A stretch of DNA of 64,000 bases from Pseudomonas tolaasii NCPPB 2192 (GTDB lineage: Bacteria > Pseudomonadota > Gammaproteobacteria > Pseudomonadales > Pseudomonadaceae), in contig NZ_PHHD01000001.1 in assembly GCF_002813445.1 (NCBI RefSeq), forward strand, positions 5,766,001-5,830,000. Reading direction: 5' to 3'. The position numbers were made by a program, and so were the translations under genes. Shown here piece after piece: positions 1-8,203 of this stretch; within the stretch, counting starts at the first letter, position 1; each line of letters opens with the position of its first letter. The notes under the pieces are model-generated. The model saw only the letters and a program-made list of their open reading frames with translations, did no database searches and was not told where the DNA came from.

Positions 1-592
1 TGGCCATCACTACCAGCAAAGCGTGCTCGGCAGCGTAGCCCTGAAGCAACGCGCTGTCTGCCGCATAACCACCTTCGCTGATCAGCACACCGGCGGCGTA
101 GACGCTCGCGCCCGCCTCAGCGGCTTGACGCGGATGGCTGGCGTGGGAAAAGTCCGCACACACCGCCAGCGCAATGCGGTCGTCCTCCAACTCGAGTGCC
201 GCACCGCCCTGCCCCGCTACAAATGCTGACTCTTCACCGGAATGAAGATGTTTCTTGGTGTAAACCGCCAGCGCGCCATCCGCCCCCAACACCAGTGCGC
301 CGATCAAGACACCCGGCTCGGGCGCCAGCCGAATGGGCATCCCCACCACAGCCGTCAATCGCAGTTCCCGGGCCATCTCACGCAGCGGCGTCAGCAGCGC
401 ATCTTCCGGCGCGATGGCCAGCCCGGCCACCAACGCGGGTTCGTAGCCAGTCAATGACAACTCCGGAAACACCAGCACGTGCACGCCCTGCTCGGCGGCG
501 GCCTGCATGAAAGCCAGGTGCCGCTGGATATTGGCCGGTACGTCACCGGCGATGGAAATGGATTGAGCAGCAGCAAGGGTCAAGGCAGTCAT
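1..592 (-). CDS. Carbon-nitrogen hydrolase (nitrilase superfamily), partial at window edge
   Basis: The reading frame runs leftwards from the ATG at 590-592 with no stop before base 1, so about 197 N-terminal residues are visible and the C-terminus is missing. The Glu-Lys-Cys triad of the nitrilase superfamily is recognisable: Glu44 in FPELSLTGYE, Lys113/114 in YTKKHLHSGE and Cys145 in LAVCADFSH. The family hydrolyses or condenses carbon-nitrogen bonds (amides, nitriles, carbamoyl groups) in the cytoplasm; the substrate cannot be told from this fragment. A weak purine-rich stretch precedes the ATG. The gene is divergent from the DAHP synthase leader region, with about 140 bp between them. Confidence 0.9.
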   Translation of the reverse strand, partial: MTALTLAAAQSISIAGDVPANIQRHLAFMQAAAEQGVHVLVFPELSLTGYEPALVAGLAIAPEDALLTPLREMARELRLTAVVGMPIRLAPEPGVLIGALVLGADGALAVYTKKHLHSGEESAFVAGQGGAALELEDDRIALAVCADFSHASHPRQAAEAGASVYAAGVLISEGGYAADSALLQGYAAEHALLVVMA

Positions 593-679
593 GGTCGCGT
601 CCAGGCAATCATTATCGGTGTTCTCTCAGCATATCTCGGTCGATAGACATGGGCAGCCCCACACAATAGAAATTACTGA

Positions 680-706
680 TTGAATCCTGCTGCGTGCCTC
701 TAGTAA
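680..706 (+). promoter_or_regulatory. Weak candidate sigma-70 promoter for the aromatic leader
   Basis: TTGAAT (680-685) and TAGTAA (701-706) are the best -35/-10 like pair upstream of the leader peptide. The 15-nt spacer is short, so this is only a tentative call. Transcription would start near 712, just before the leader peptide SD. Confidence 0.25.
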
Positions 707-733
707 GCTCCCCCCATCATTTGGAGACACACC

Positions 734-868
734 ATGTTGCAACTCACCCACACTCAGGTTTGCCCTGCTGCCAGCGCCCAGCGCTCGGTATCGGCTGCCC
801 GTGTGAGCGGTTTGAGCGCACTGGTAAGCTTTTATTTTGGGTATTGGTTTAGCCACTGGCGCGCCTGA
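734..868 (+). CDS. Leader peptide rich in Phe, Tyr and Trp (attenuation control of DAHP synthase)
   Basis: A 44-codon ORF with a GGAG Shine-Dalgarno at 723-726 ends in an aromatic cluster, SFYFGYWFSHWRA, followed by TGA at 866-868. Three Phe, two Tyr and two Trp codons lie within ten consecutive codons. A rho-independent terminator begins 52 nt after the stop and the DAHP synthase gene follows. This is the classical layout of an amino-acid attenuator: ribosome stalling at scarce charged aromatic tRNAs would favour an alternative fold. One candidate antiterminator pairs GGGGT (896-900) with ACCCC (920-924) and would open the base of the terminator stem. The peptide itself probably has no function. 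The ORF, SD and terminator are seen directly; the mechanism is inferred. Confidence 0.8.
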   Translation: MLQLTHTQVCPAASAQRSVSAARVSGLSALVSFYFGYWFSHWRA

Positions 869-920
869 TACCTGAAATCGGCGCCCACTGCTCAAGGGGT
901 CGCCTGCCAGAGAAATCTAA

Positions 921-951
921 CCCCCGGTCGGCTCCCCGACCGGGGGTTTTG
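921..951 (+). terminator. Attenuator: intrinsic terminator upstream of DAHP synthase
   Basis: A perfect 11-bp stem, CCCCCGGTCGG (921-931) with CCGACCGGGGG (936-946), has a 4-nt loop and is followed by TTTTGTTTTT. It lies between the aromatic-rich leader peptide and the DAHP synthase gene, 245 nt before the gene start, so it should end transcription prematurely unless antitermination occurs. Confidence 0.85.
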
Positions 952-996
952 TTTTTCAGGCCCCACCACTTTTCGAAACACTTAAGGAATAACGAC

Positions 997-1149
997 ATGA
1001 ACTACGCCACTTATTACCGTTACGACACTTGCACTGCATGGCGATTTAGCAAGCTCCGTTCGGGACAGCCTGCCGCCTCCGACCGGTCACCTATTGGTGG
1101 CAAGCCAACACACGCAGCCAATACGGCCAATTGTCGAACACCCCAGTAG
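997..1149 (+). CDS. Second small ORF rich in Tyr codons, downstream of the attenuator
   Basis: A 50-codon ORF starts at ATG 997 with an AAGGA Shine-Dalgarno at 984-988 and stops at TAG 1147-1149, 46 nt before the DAHP synthase start. Its first 17 residues, MNYATYYRYDTCTAWRF, contain four Tyr, one Trp and one Phe. The remainder is low in aromatics and rich in Arg, Ser and Pro. A longer frame begins upstream at 949, but only the inner ATG has a good ribosome site. It may be a second leader peptide that couples aromatic-tRNA supply to translation of the synthase, or a real small protein. I know no function for it. Conservation across pseudomonads would decide. Confidence 0.5.
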   Translation: MNYATYYRYDTCTAWRFSKLRSGQPAASDRSPIGGKPTHAANTANCRTPQ

Positions 1150-1195
1150 GGCCGAGCGCGGGAAACGCCCGCCGCTTGCCCAGGAAGCCTTGAAT

Positions 1196-2266
1196 ATGAA
1201 CTCTGCCACTGCCGCTCTGCCCGTCACCGCACTGACCAGCGCCAATGAAGCCCTGACCCAGCGCCTGCCCAGCTCCCTTGAGCTCAAGCACCAACTGCCC
1301 CTCAGCCCGTTCCTCAACGAGCAGATCCACGCCCACCGCCAAGCCGTGCGCGCGATCCTCAACGGTGAAGATTCCCGTTTGCTGGTGATTGTGGGCCCGT
1401 GCTCGATCCACGACCCCGAATCGGCCATGGAATACGCACGCAACCTGAAGAAGCTGGCCCTGGAAGTCAGCGACCAGATGCTGCTGGTCATCCGTGCCTA
1501 CGTCGAAAAACCGCGCACCACTATCGGCTGGAAAGGCCTGGCCTACGACCCACACCTGGACGGCAGCGATGACATGGCCGCCGGCCTCACGCTGTCACGC
1601 CAGTTGATGCGCGAAATGCTGCGTCTGGGCCTGCCGGTCGCCACCGAGCTGCTGCAACCCATGGCCGCCGGCTACTTCGATGACCTGCTCAGCTGGGTCG
1701 CGATTGGCGCACGCACCACCGAATCACAGATCCACCGTGAAATGGCCAGCGGCCTGGGCATGCCGGTCGGCTTCAAGAACGGCACGGACGGCGGCGTGGC
1801 GATTGCCTGTGACGCCATGCGTTCGGCGTCCCACCCGCACCGTCACTTCGGCGTCGACAGCCAGGGCCACCCGGCGATCATCCAGACCCCGGGCAACCCC
1901 GACACTCACCTGGTGCTGCGCGGCGGCCACCGTGGGCCGAACTACGATGCGCACAGCGTGGCGCAGGTGAAGCACGACCTGGCCAAGTCCAAAGTGGCGG
2001 CGCGGATCATGGTCGATTGCAGCCACGCCAACAGCGGCAAAGACCCGCTGCGTCAACCGGCGGTGTTCAACGAGGTGCTGGAACAGCGACTGCAGGGTGA
2101 TACATCGCTGATCGGCATGATGATTGAAAGCCACTTGTTCGAAGGCTGCCAGCCGCTGAGCCCGTCGATGAAATACGGCGTGTCGGTGACCGACGGTTGC
2201 CTGGGCTGGGACGGTACCGAGCAATTGCTGCGCAGTGCGGCGGAGCGGCTGCGCGAACAGCACTGA
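1196..2266 (+). CDS. aroF: 3-deoxy-7-phosphoheptulonate synthase, class I (DAHP synthase)
   Basis: This 356-residue enzyme condenses phosphoenolpyruvate with erythrose 4-phosphate, the first step of the shikimate pathway to Phe, Tyr and Trp. Family signatures of the AroF/AroG/AroH type are clear: VIVGPCSIHDP, EKPRTTIGWKG, GARTTESQ and VGFKNGTDGG, with DCSHANSGK near the C-terminus. The length matches the family. The start at 1196 is chosen because AGGAAG (1182-1187) is correctly spaced; an in-frame extension to 1094 has no such site and runs through the preceding small ORF. The long leader with an attenuator suggests control by aromatic amino-acid supply. Which amino acid inhibits the enzyme cannot be read from sequence, so the symbol aroF is a family label. 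Confidence 0.93.
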   Translation: MNSATAALPVTALTSANEALTQRLPSSLELKHQLPLSPFLNEQIHAHRQAVRAILNGEDSRLLVIVGPCSIHDPESAMEYARNLKKLALEVSDQMLLVIRAYVEKPRTTIGWKGLAYDPHLDGSDDMAAGLTLSRQLMREMLRLGLPVATELLQPMAAGYFDDLLSWVAIGARTTESQIHREMASGLGMPVGFKNGTDGGVAIACDAMRSASHPHRHFGVDSQGHPAIIQTPGNPDTHLVLRGGHRGPNYDAHSVAQVKHDLAKSKVAARIMVDCSHANSGKDPLRQPAVFNEVLEQRLQGDTSLIGMMIESHLFEGCQPLSPSMKYGVSVTDGCLGWDGTEQLLRSAAERLREQH

Positions 2267-2287
2267 ACTTCACACATGTGAGGCTCA

Positions 2288-2382
2288 AAATGTGGGAGCT
2301 GGCTTGCCTGCGATAGCGGTACATCAGCTAAAGATTTGTAGCCTGACACACTGCTATCGCAGGCAAGCCAGCTCCCACATTT
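2288..2382. repeat. REPIN: inverted pair of REP sequences
   Basis: Two perfectly complementary 30-bp arms (2288-2317 and 2353-2382) contain the TGTGGGAGCTGGCTTGCC core and are separated by 35 bp. The element lies between the convergent DAHP synthase and NAD(P)H oxidoreductase genes. Such REP doublets are dispersed by RAYT transposases in fluorescent pseudomonads; none is encoded in this window. The hairpin could also protect or end the converging transcripts. Confidence 0.9.
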
Positions 2383-2396
2383 AAGTCTCATTGGAT

Positions 2397-3098
2397 TCAG
2401 GATAGGGGATAGAGCGCCTCATCAAACTGCTCAAGCCGCGGAAACACCAAGGGCTGCTCATCCGCCAGCCCTTGCAGCCGCTGTTCATACGCCACCAAAA
2501 AATCCTGCCGCGCCTCGGCACTGATATACGGCACATGCCACGCCACAAACGGCGCCAGCACCTCATACCCCACATACGCCAGCGTGCCGCGCAGAATCGG
2601 TCGCAGCATGTCTTCCAGCGGCCCGTGAATCGCGCCCTCGCCAAACATATGCTCGCGCCCGCCCAGGGTCACGCTGACCAGCGCCCGCTTGCCCGCCAGC
2701 CCGCCTTGATCATAAAAGCGCTTGCCGCCATAACACACACCCGACACCAGCACGCGGTCGATCCAGCCCTTGAGCATCGCCGGTGCCGAGAACCAGAAAA
2801 TCGGGAAGTTGAGAATCAGCAGATCGGCCCACAGCACCTTGTCCAGCTCAGACTGGATATCCGCCGCAATCGACTGCTTTTTCACCCCCAACCGTTGCTC
2901 CAGGGCATACACCAGGTAATCGGGATTTTCCCGTACTGAAAAATCCGCCGCCGACGCCACCGGATTCCACTGCATGGCGTACAAATCACTCACCTGCACC
3001 TCATTCCCTTGTGCCTCCAGCGTGGCAACCGCCTTGTCGCGCAACGCAGCGGTAAACGACTGCGGTTCAGGATGGGCGTGAACAATCAAAACCTTCAT
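2397..3098 (-). CDS. NAD(P)H-dependent FMN/FAD quinone oxidoreductase (flavodoxin-like fold)
   Basis: A 233-residue soluble protein of the NQO1/MdaB-type family, which transfers two electrons from NAD(P)H to quinones. The N-terminus MKVLIVHAHPEPQSF is the flavin phosphate-binding loop of this fold. LNFPIFWFSAPAMLKGW and TLGGREHMFG are the characteristic cofactor and active-site loops. It is the last gene of the minus-strand operon and begins 9 bp after the ABC ATPase stop. From memory, a quinone oxidoreductase gene also sits beside the arginine transaminase genes aruHI of P. aeruginosa, which would fit the AruI-like decarboxylase here. The substrate is not known. Confidence 0.88.
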   Translation of the reverse strand: MKVLIVHAHPEPQSFTAALRDKAVATLEAQGNEVQVSDLYAMQWNPVASAADFSVRENPDYLVYALEQRLGVKKQSIAADIQSELDKVLWADLLILNFPIFWFSAPAMLKGWIDRVLVSGVCYGGKRFYDQGGLAGKRALVSVTLGGREHMFGEGAIHGPLEDMLRPILRGTLAYVGYEVLAPFVAWHVPYISAEARQDFLVAYEQRLQGLADEQPLVFPRLEQFDEALYPLS

Positions 3099-3107
3099 GT
3101 GAACTCC

Positions 3108-4727
3108 TCAAACGGTGGGCGCGGCCCGTTGGGCCAGCAAATGGTCGAGCCAGTCCGGGTCCATTTCCGGTTCCGATGAAAACAGCAGGCCGGTGTAGTC
3201 CTGATACGGCGGGGTGAAAATGGCGCTGCGGCTGCCCTGGTCCACCACCCTGCCCCGCTGCATCACCACCACCTCATCGGCGATGGCGCGCACGGTGGCG
3301 ACGTCGTGGGTGATAAACAGGTAGGCCACGCCCAGTTGCTGCTGGATGCGATTGAGCAGTTTCAGCACGCCTTCAGCCACCAGTTGGTCGAGGGCCGAAG
3401 TGACTTCATCGCAAATGATCAACTGCGGGTCGGCCGCCAGGGCACGGGCGATACAGATGCGCTGCTTCTGTCCGCCGGACAGCTCGCGCGGCTGGCGCTC
3501 CATGAACACCGCCGGGTCCAGCTCGATCATTTCCAGCAACTCGGCCACCCGCGCGCGCATCGCCTTGCCCTTCAGGCCCAGGTAAAACGTCAGCGGGCGG
3601 CCGATGATGTCGACGATGCGCTGGCGCGGGTTCAGCGCGGTGTCGGGGATCTGGTAGATCATCTGGATGCGCCGCAATTGCTCCTTGCTGCGCCGCCGAA
3701 AGTCCACCGGCAACGCCTCGCCGTCATACAGCACCTGCCCCGCCGTGGCCGGCAGCAGCCCGGTGATCAGGCGCGCGGTCGAGCTTTTGCCGCTGCCGGA
3801 TTCGCCGATCACCGCCAGGGTCTGGCCGCGATACAGCTTCATCGACACGTCATGCAGCACCGGCTGGTGCCCGTAGCTGGCACTCACCCGCCGCACTTCC
3901 AGCAACGGTACGTCCTGTGTCGGGCAAGCCTTGGGCTCGGTCCTAAAGCTGCGCACCGCCCACAGGGATTTGGTGTAGTCCTGCTGCGGCTGGCTGAGCA
4001 TGCTGCGAGTGTCAGCCTCTTCCACCAGCTTGCCGTGGCGCAACACCATGATGCGGTCGGCCATTTGCGCAACCACCGCCAGGTCGTGGCTGATGTACAG
4101 CGCGGCGCTGCCAAAGGTTTTCACCGCATCGCGAATCGCCGCCAGCACTTCGATCTGGGTGGTCACATCGAGGGCCGTGGTGGGTTCGTCGAAGATGATC
4201 AGGTCCGGATGACAGGCCATCGCCATCGCCGTCATCACCCGTTGCAACTGCCCACCGGAAACTTGATGGGGATAACGCTGGCCGATGGTTTCCGGGTTCG
4301 GCAAACGCAGCACGCGGTACAACGCCACCGCCTCGCGCTCGGCCTGGGCGCGGCTGATACCTGCGTTGATCACTGCCGTTTCGACATGCTGGTCAATCAA
4401 ACGATGCGCCGGGTTGAAGGAGGCCGCCGCGCTTTGCGCCACATAGGCGATGCGCAAGCCGCGCAATTTACGCAGCGTCTCGGGCCTGGCCTGCAGCAAT
4501 TCAATGCCGTCAAAACACACCGACCCTCCGGTGATGCGGCAACCATCCCGCGCATAGCCCATGGCCGCCAGCCCCAGGGTGGACTTGCCCGCGCCGGACT
4601 CGCCGATCAACCCCAGCACTTCGCCGCGCTGCAAGGTCAAGTCGATGCCCTTGATCAGCGGGTGCCAGGCGTCCTCGTAATGCCCTTCGATCTGCAGGTT
4701 GCGGATTTCCAGCAATGGCGTGTCCAT
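3108..4727 (-). CDS. ABC transporter ATPase with two fused nucleotide-binding domains (peptide/opine/nickel type)
   Basis: At 539 residues this is a tandem DppD-DppF-like ATPase. The first half has Walker A GESGAGKST, signature VSGGQLQR and Walker B LIIFDEPT. The second has GESGSGKSS, LSGGQKQR and LIICDEVTS. Both modules keep their catalytic motifs, so one polypeptide can supply both ATP sites. The ATG at 4725-4727 is preferred because AAGGAG lies 9 nt upstream; a GTG three codons earlier sits on top of that site. It overlaps nothing but follows the permease stop almost directly, so translation is probably coupled. Together with the two permeases and the binding protein it makes a complete importer. 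Confidence 0.93.
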   Translation of the reverse strand: MDTPLLEIRNLQIEGHYEDAWHPLIKGIDLTLQRGEVLGLIGESGAGKSTLGLAAMGYARDGCRITGGSVCFDGIELLQARPETLRKLRGLRIAYVAQSAAASFNPAHRLIDQHVETAVINAGISRAQAEREAVALYRVLRLPNPETIGQRYPHQVSGGQLQRVMTAMAMACHPDLIIFDEPTTALDVTTQIEVLAAIRDAVKTFGSAALYISHDLAVVAQMADRIMVLRHGKLVEEADTRSMLSQPQQDYTKSLWAVRSFRTEPKACPTQDVPLLEVRRVSASYGHQPVLHDVSMKLYRGQTLAVIGESGSGKSSTARLITGLLPATAGQVLYDGEALPVDFRRRSKEQLRRIQMIYQIPDTALNPRQRIVDIIGRPLTFYLGLKGKAMRARVAELLEMIELDPAVFMERQPRELSGGQKQRICIARALAADPQLIICDEVTSALDQLVAEGVLKLLNRIQQQLGVAYLFITHDVATVRAIADEVVVMQRGRVVDQGSRSAIFTPPYQDYTGLLFSSEPEMDPDWLDHLLAQRAAPTV

Positions 4728-4729
4728 CC

Positions 4730-5557
4730 TCAACACTCCTTCAGGCCGCTGGATTTATGCAGCATCCAGTCGACGACAAAATTCACGCTGACGGTGATCA
4801 ACGCCACCGCCAGCGCCGGCAGCAACGGGCTGATATCGCCGAAGGTGATCAACACTGCGTTGTCGCGCACCATGCTGCCCCAGTCGGCAGTGGGCGGCTG
4901 AATGCCCAGGCCGAGGAACGACAGCGCGCTGATAAACAGGAACACAAAACAAAACCGCAGGCCGAATTCGGCAATCAGCGGCGCGGCAGCATTGGGCAGC
5001 ACTTCACGGGTGACCAGCCACCACAGGCCCTCACCTCGCAGGCGCGCGGCTTCGACAAAATCCTGCACCACCACGGTCATCGCCACGGCGCGAGAGAGGC
5101 GGAACACCCGTGTCGAATCCAGCAGCGCAATCACCAACACCAGCGACGTCGCGTTAGTGCCTACCACGCTGAGAATCAACAAGGCGAAGATCAGTTGCGG
5201 GATCGCCATCAGCACATCCACCACCCGCGACAGCCCCTGGTCGATCCAGCCACCCTTGATCGCCGCCACCAGGCCACTCAAGCCGCCCAGCAAAAACGCC
5301 AGTGCAGTCGTCAGGAACGCAATGCCCAGGGTGTTGCGCGCGCCGTAGACCAGACGGCTGAACATATCGCGGCCCAAATTATCCGTGCCCAGCAGGAACT
5401 GGCCGCTCCACGGCGCAAAGCCCTCGCCCACCACCTGGGTTTCGCCATAGGGCGCCAGCAGCGGTGCAAACAGCGCTACGGCGATGTACAACAGAATGAT
5501 CAGCAGGCCGAACCTGGCGCTCAACGGCGCCTTGGCCAAGTGGGTCAACAGGCTCAT
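4730..5557 (-). CDS. ABC transporter permease, DppC-like
   Basis: A 275-residue inner-membrane protein with the oligopeptide permease C architecture: an N-terminal anchor (LLIILLYIAVALFAPLLAPY), a short periplasmic segment with LGTDNLGRDMFSRLVYGAR, and five further membrane segments. The EAA loop that contacts the ATPase reads EAARLRGEGLWWLVTREV followed by LPN. The C-terminal LGIQPPTADWGSMV is typical of DppC/NikC proteins. It starts 3 bp after the DppB-like permease stop. The likely substrate is a peptide, opine or similar small nitrogenous molecule. Confidence 0.93.
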   Translation of the reverse strand: MSLLTHLAKAPLSARFGLLIILLYIAVALFAPLLAPYGETQVVGEGFAPWSGQFLLGTDNLGRDMFSRLVYGARNTLGIAFLTTALAFLLGGLSGLVAAIKGGWIDQGLSRVVDVLMAIPQLIFALLILSVVGTNATSLVLVIALLDSTRVFRLSRAVAMTVVVQDFVEAARLRGEGLWWLVTREVLPNAAAPLIAEFGLRFCFVFLFISALSFLGLGIQPPTADWGSMVRDNAVLITFGDISPLLPALAVALITVSVNFVVDWMLHKSSGLKEC

Positions 5558-5560
5558 GGG

Positions 5561-6520
5561 CTACCCCTTCGGATGCATCAGGCGTGGGTTACTGGCAATG
5601 GACAACACGTCAGCGCCGGTATTGAGCAGGATGTAAGTGGCGGCAAACACCAGGCTGCACGCCTGTACCACCGGGATGTCGCGTTTGGACACCGAATCCA
5701 CCAGCAACTGGCCAAGCCCCGGATAGACGAAGACCACTTCGACCACCACCACGCCGACCACCAGGTACGCCAGGTTCAGCGCGATCACATTGACGATCGG
5801 CGCCAGTGCATTGGGCAGCGCATGCTTCCAGATAATCCGCGCCTGGCTGATGCCCTTGAGCCGCGCCATTTCGATGTACGGACTGGCCAGCAGGTTGATC
5901 AGCGAGGCGCGGGTCATGCGCATCATCTGCGCGATCACCACCAGACTCAGGGTCGCCACCGGCAGTACCGAGCGATCCAGGATCGTGCCGAACGACGCCT
6001 CCGGGGCCAGGTTGGACAGGCTGGGAAACCATGCCAGCTTCACCGAGAACAGCAAAATCAGCAGGTAGGCAACAAAGAACTCCGGGAACGACACCGCGCT
6101 CAGCGCCGAGGTATTGAGCAGGCGGTCGAACCAGCTGTTGCGATACAGCGCGGCCAGCATGCCCAGCACCAGCGCGGTCGGCACAGAAACCAGCGCCGCC
6201 AGTGCCGCCAGGCGCAACGTGTTGCCCAAACGCGCGCCGATCAGGTCGGCGATAGGCCGCTGGTTGGCCAGAGACACGCCCAAGTCCCCGTGCAACAGGC
6301 GCAGCAGCCATTGTGCAAAGCGCGTGAACGGCGGCAGATCCAGCCCCAGTTGCGCGCGAAATGCGGCCACGGTGTCCGGCGTGGCGGACTGGCCGAGCAT
6401 GGCCTGGGCGATGTCGCCGGGCAGCATGCCGACGGCGAGGAAGATGATCACCGAAACAGCGAACAGTGAGAGCAGGCCGAGGGCGAGGCGCTGCAGGATC
6501 AGTTTCAACAAACTATTCAT
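5561..6520 (-). CDS. ABC transporter permease, DppB-like
   Basis: A 319-residue inner-membrane permease. The N-terminus has the DppB pattern of one membrane helix, then GDIAQAMLGQSATPDT and a periplasmic segment ending ANQRPIADLIGARLGNT. The EAA-loop region is MARLKGISQARIIWKHALPN, the signature of this family. It pairs with the DppC-like permease next to it to form the transport channel. The gene is separated by 77 bp from the binding-protein gene upstream, a region where I see no terminator. Confidence 0.93.
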   Translation of the reverse strand: MNSLLKLILQRLALGLLSLFAVSVIIFLAVGMLPGDIAQAMLGQSATPDTVAAFRAQLGLDLPPFTRFAQWLLRLLHGDLGVSLANQRPIADLIGARLGNTLRLAALAALVSVPTALVLGMLAALYRNSWFDRLLNTSALSAVSFPEFFVAYLLILLFSVKLAWFPSLSNLAPEASFGTILDRSVLPVATLSLVVIAQMMRMTRASLINLLASPYIEMARLKGISQARIIWKHALPNALAPIVNVIALNLAYLVVGVVVVEVVFVYPGLGQLLVDSVSKRDIPVVQACSLVFAATYILLNTGADVLSIASNPRLMHPKG

Positions 6521-6597
6521 GGACGATTCTCATGAGGTGAATCCGCTCGTCGACACAACATCTATTCCATGTGGGATGTTCATTGGCTGCAAGGTCT

Positions 6598-8184
6598 CTA
6601 TGCTTGCCACCACCTTTCGATCAGCCGAAGCCCATCCAGCTCGCCATAGGGCGCGGTCAGAGGTCCATGGGCGACGCGGTTCGAGCGTGCCGCCACCGAA
6701 CTGGCAAACAACGGCACAATCGCGCCGCCGTCGTCGCGGCACAGCGCCTGCATTTCGTTGTACATCTCCTGGCGCAAGGGCGCGTTCATCTCGCCACGGG
6801 CAGCGGTCAGCAATTGATTGAAACGCGCATTGTCCCAATGGGTTTCGTTCCAGGCCGCGCCTTTGGCGTAGCCGATGCTGAACATGCGATCGGCCGTCAG
6901 GCTGCTGTACCAGAACGAGGTGGTGAACGGCTGCTTCATCCACACGTTGGAAAAAAAGCCATCAGCCGGCTCGCGCACCACGTCAATGTCGATACCGGCC
7001 TGGCGCGCCTGTTCCTTGAACAACACCGATGCATCTACCGCGCCGGTGTAGGCGGCATCGGACGCTTGCAGGCGCACCTTGAGGGTGTCCACGCCAGCCT
7101 TGCGCAGGTAGAAGCGCGACTTGTCCGGGTCGTAGGCGCGTTGCTCCAGGGCCGCGTTAATAAAGCGGCTGCCGGGCTGGATCGGATGGTCGTTGCCCAC
7201 CAGGCCATAGCCATGCAGCACCGACGCCAGCAGGGTTTCGCGGTTGATCGCGTGCTTCATCGCCAGGCGGATGTCGTTGTTCTTGAATTCGTTGCTGTCA
7301 CACAGCATCGGGAAGGTGTAGTGCTGGGCGCCTTTGGTTTCCTCGATCACAAGGCCCGGGTTGCGCTTGAGCAAAGCCACGGTTTTCAAGTCGACCTTGT
7401 TGATCACGTCCACCTGCCCGGTCACCAGCGCGTTGACCCTGGCGGCGCCGTCGGCAATCGCCAACAACTCGGCGCTGGCGAAATGCGCCCGGCCCGGCTT
7501 CCAGTAGTCCGGGTTGCGTTCCAGATCCATGCGCACGCCGGGTTCGAAGCTTTTCAGGCGATAGCCGCTGGTGCCCACGCCGGCCTGCCAGTCGGCGGCG
7601 CCGTCCTTGGCGGGCATGATCACCAAGTGGTAGTCGGCGACCACGTAAGCGAAGTCGGCATTGCCCGAATGCAGCTCAAACACCACCGCATCACTGCCCT
7701 TGGCGCTGACGCTGGCGACATCACCCAGCACGGTTTTGGCCGCTGAAGTGGAGTCTTTGCTCAGGTGATGGTTGATCGACACCACCACATCTTCAACCGT
7801 CAGGCCCTTGCCGTTGTGGAAGGTCACACCAGGGCGTAAATGGAAGGTCCACACCCGCGCATCCGGCGTGGATTCAAATCGCTCAGCGAGCTCGGGAATG
7901 GCGGTGCCGTCGACGGCAATTTCAGTCAGGGTGTTGTACACCGCCGAGAAGCCGACAAAGGTGAAGGTATCGACCCAGGAACCAGGGTCGCGGGAATCGG
8001 TGGTGCTGCCACCGGCCAGGCCCAGGCGCAGCACGCCCCCGGATTTTGGCACCGCCTCTTCGGCAAAAGCGTGCAGCGGCAGGCCCATGGACAACGCGGC
8101 CGCCACCGCGCCAGCCACGGCGCTGTGTTTGAGAAAGTCCCGTCGGTGCATCGCTTGAGTCATTTTGTTGTTGTTTTCGCTCAT
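6598..8184 (-). CDS. ABC transporter substrate-binding protein, SBP family 5, Tat-exported
   Basis: A 528-residue periplasmic solute receptor of the DppA/OppA family. Residues 13-40 form a twin-arginine signal, RRDFLKHSAVAGAVAAAL, so the protein is exported folded through Tat. The family-5 pattern is present: WTFHLRPGVTFHNGKGLTVEDVV and later NNDIRLAMKHAINRETLL. Family-5 receptors bind peptides, opines, nickel chelates and other small compounds. In this operon the ligand is probably the compound broken down by the AruI-like and acyl-CoA enzymes encoded upstream; that link is inference from position. AGAGGAGC provides a good ribosome site. Confidence 0.93.
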   Translation of the reverse strand: MSENNNKMTQAMHRRDFLKHSAVAGAVAAALSMGLPLHAFAEEAVPKSGGVLRLGLAGGSTTDSRDPGSWVDTFTFVGFSAVYNTLTEIAVDGTAIPELAERFESTPDARVWTFHLRPGVTFHNGKGLTVEDVVVSINHHLSKDSTSAAKTVLGDVASVSAKGSDAVVFELHSGNADFAYVVADYHLVIMPAKDGAADWQAGVGTSGYRLKSFEPGVRMDLERNPDYWKPGRAHFASAELLAIADGAARVNALVTGQVDVINKVDLKTVALLKRNPGLVIEETKGAQHYTFPMLCDSNEFKNNDIRLAMKHAINRETLLASVLHGYGLVGNDHPIQPGSRFINAALEQRAYDPDKSRFYLRKAGVDTLKVRLQASDAAYTGAVDASVLFKEQARQAGIDIDVVREPADGFFSNVWMKQPFTTSFWYSSLTADRMFSIGYAKGAAWNETHWDNARFNQLLTAARGEMNAPLRQEMYNEMQALCRDDGGAIVPLFASSVAARSNRVAHGPLTAPYGELDGLRLIERWWQA

Positions 8185-8203
8185 GGTCTTGCTCCTCTAA
8201 AGG

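Noticed and set aside
949..996. Longer start for the second leader ORF
   Set aside because: The upstream start lies in the terminator T tract and has no SD; the inner ATG at 997 has AAGGA.
3306..6469. Very long open frames on the strand opposite the ABC transporter genes (3306-4901 and 4715-6469)
   Set aside because: They are Gln/His/Arg-rich shadows of real genes, caused by high GC at third positions. They have no ribosome sites and no family motifs.
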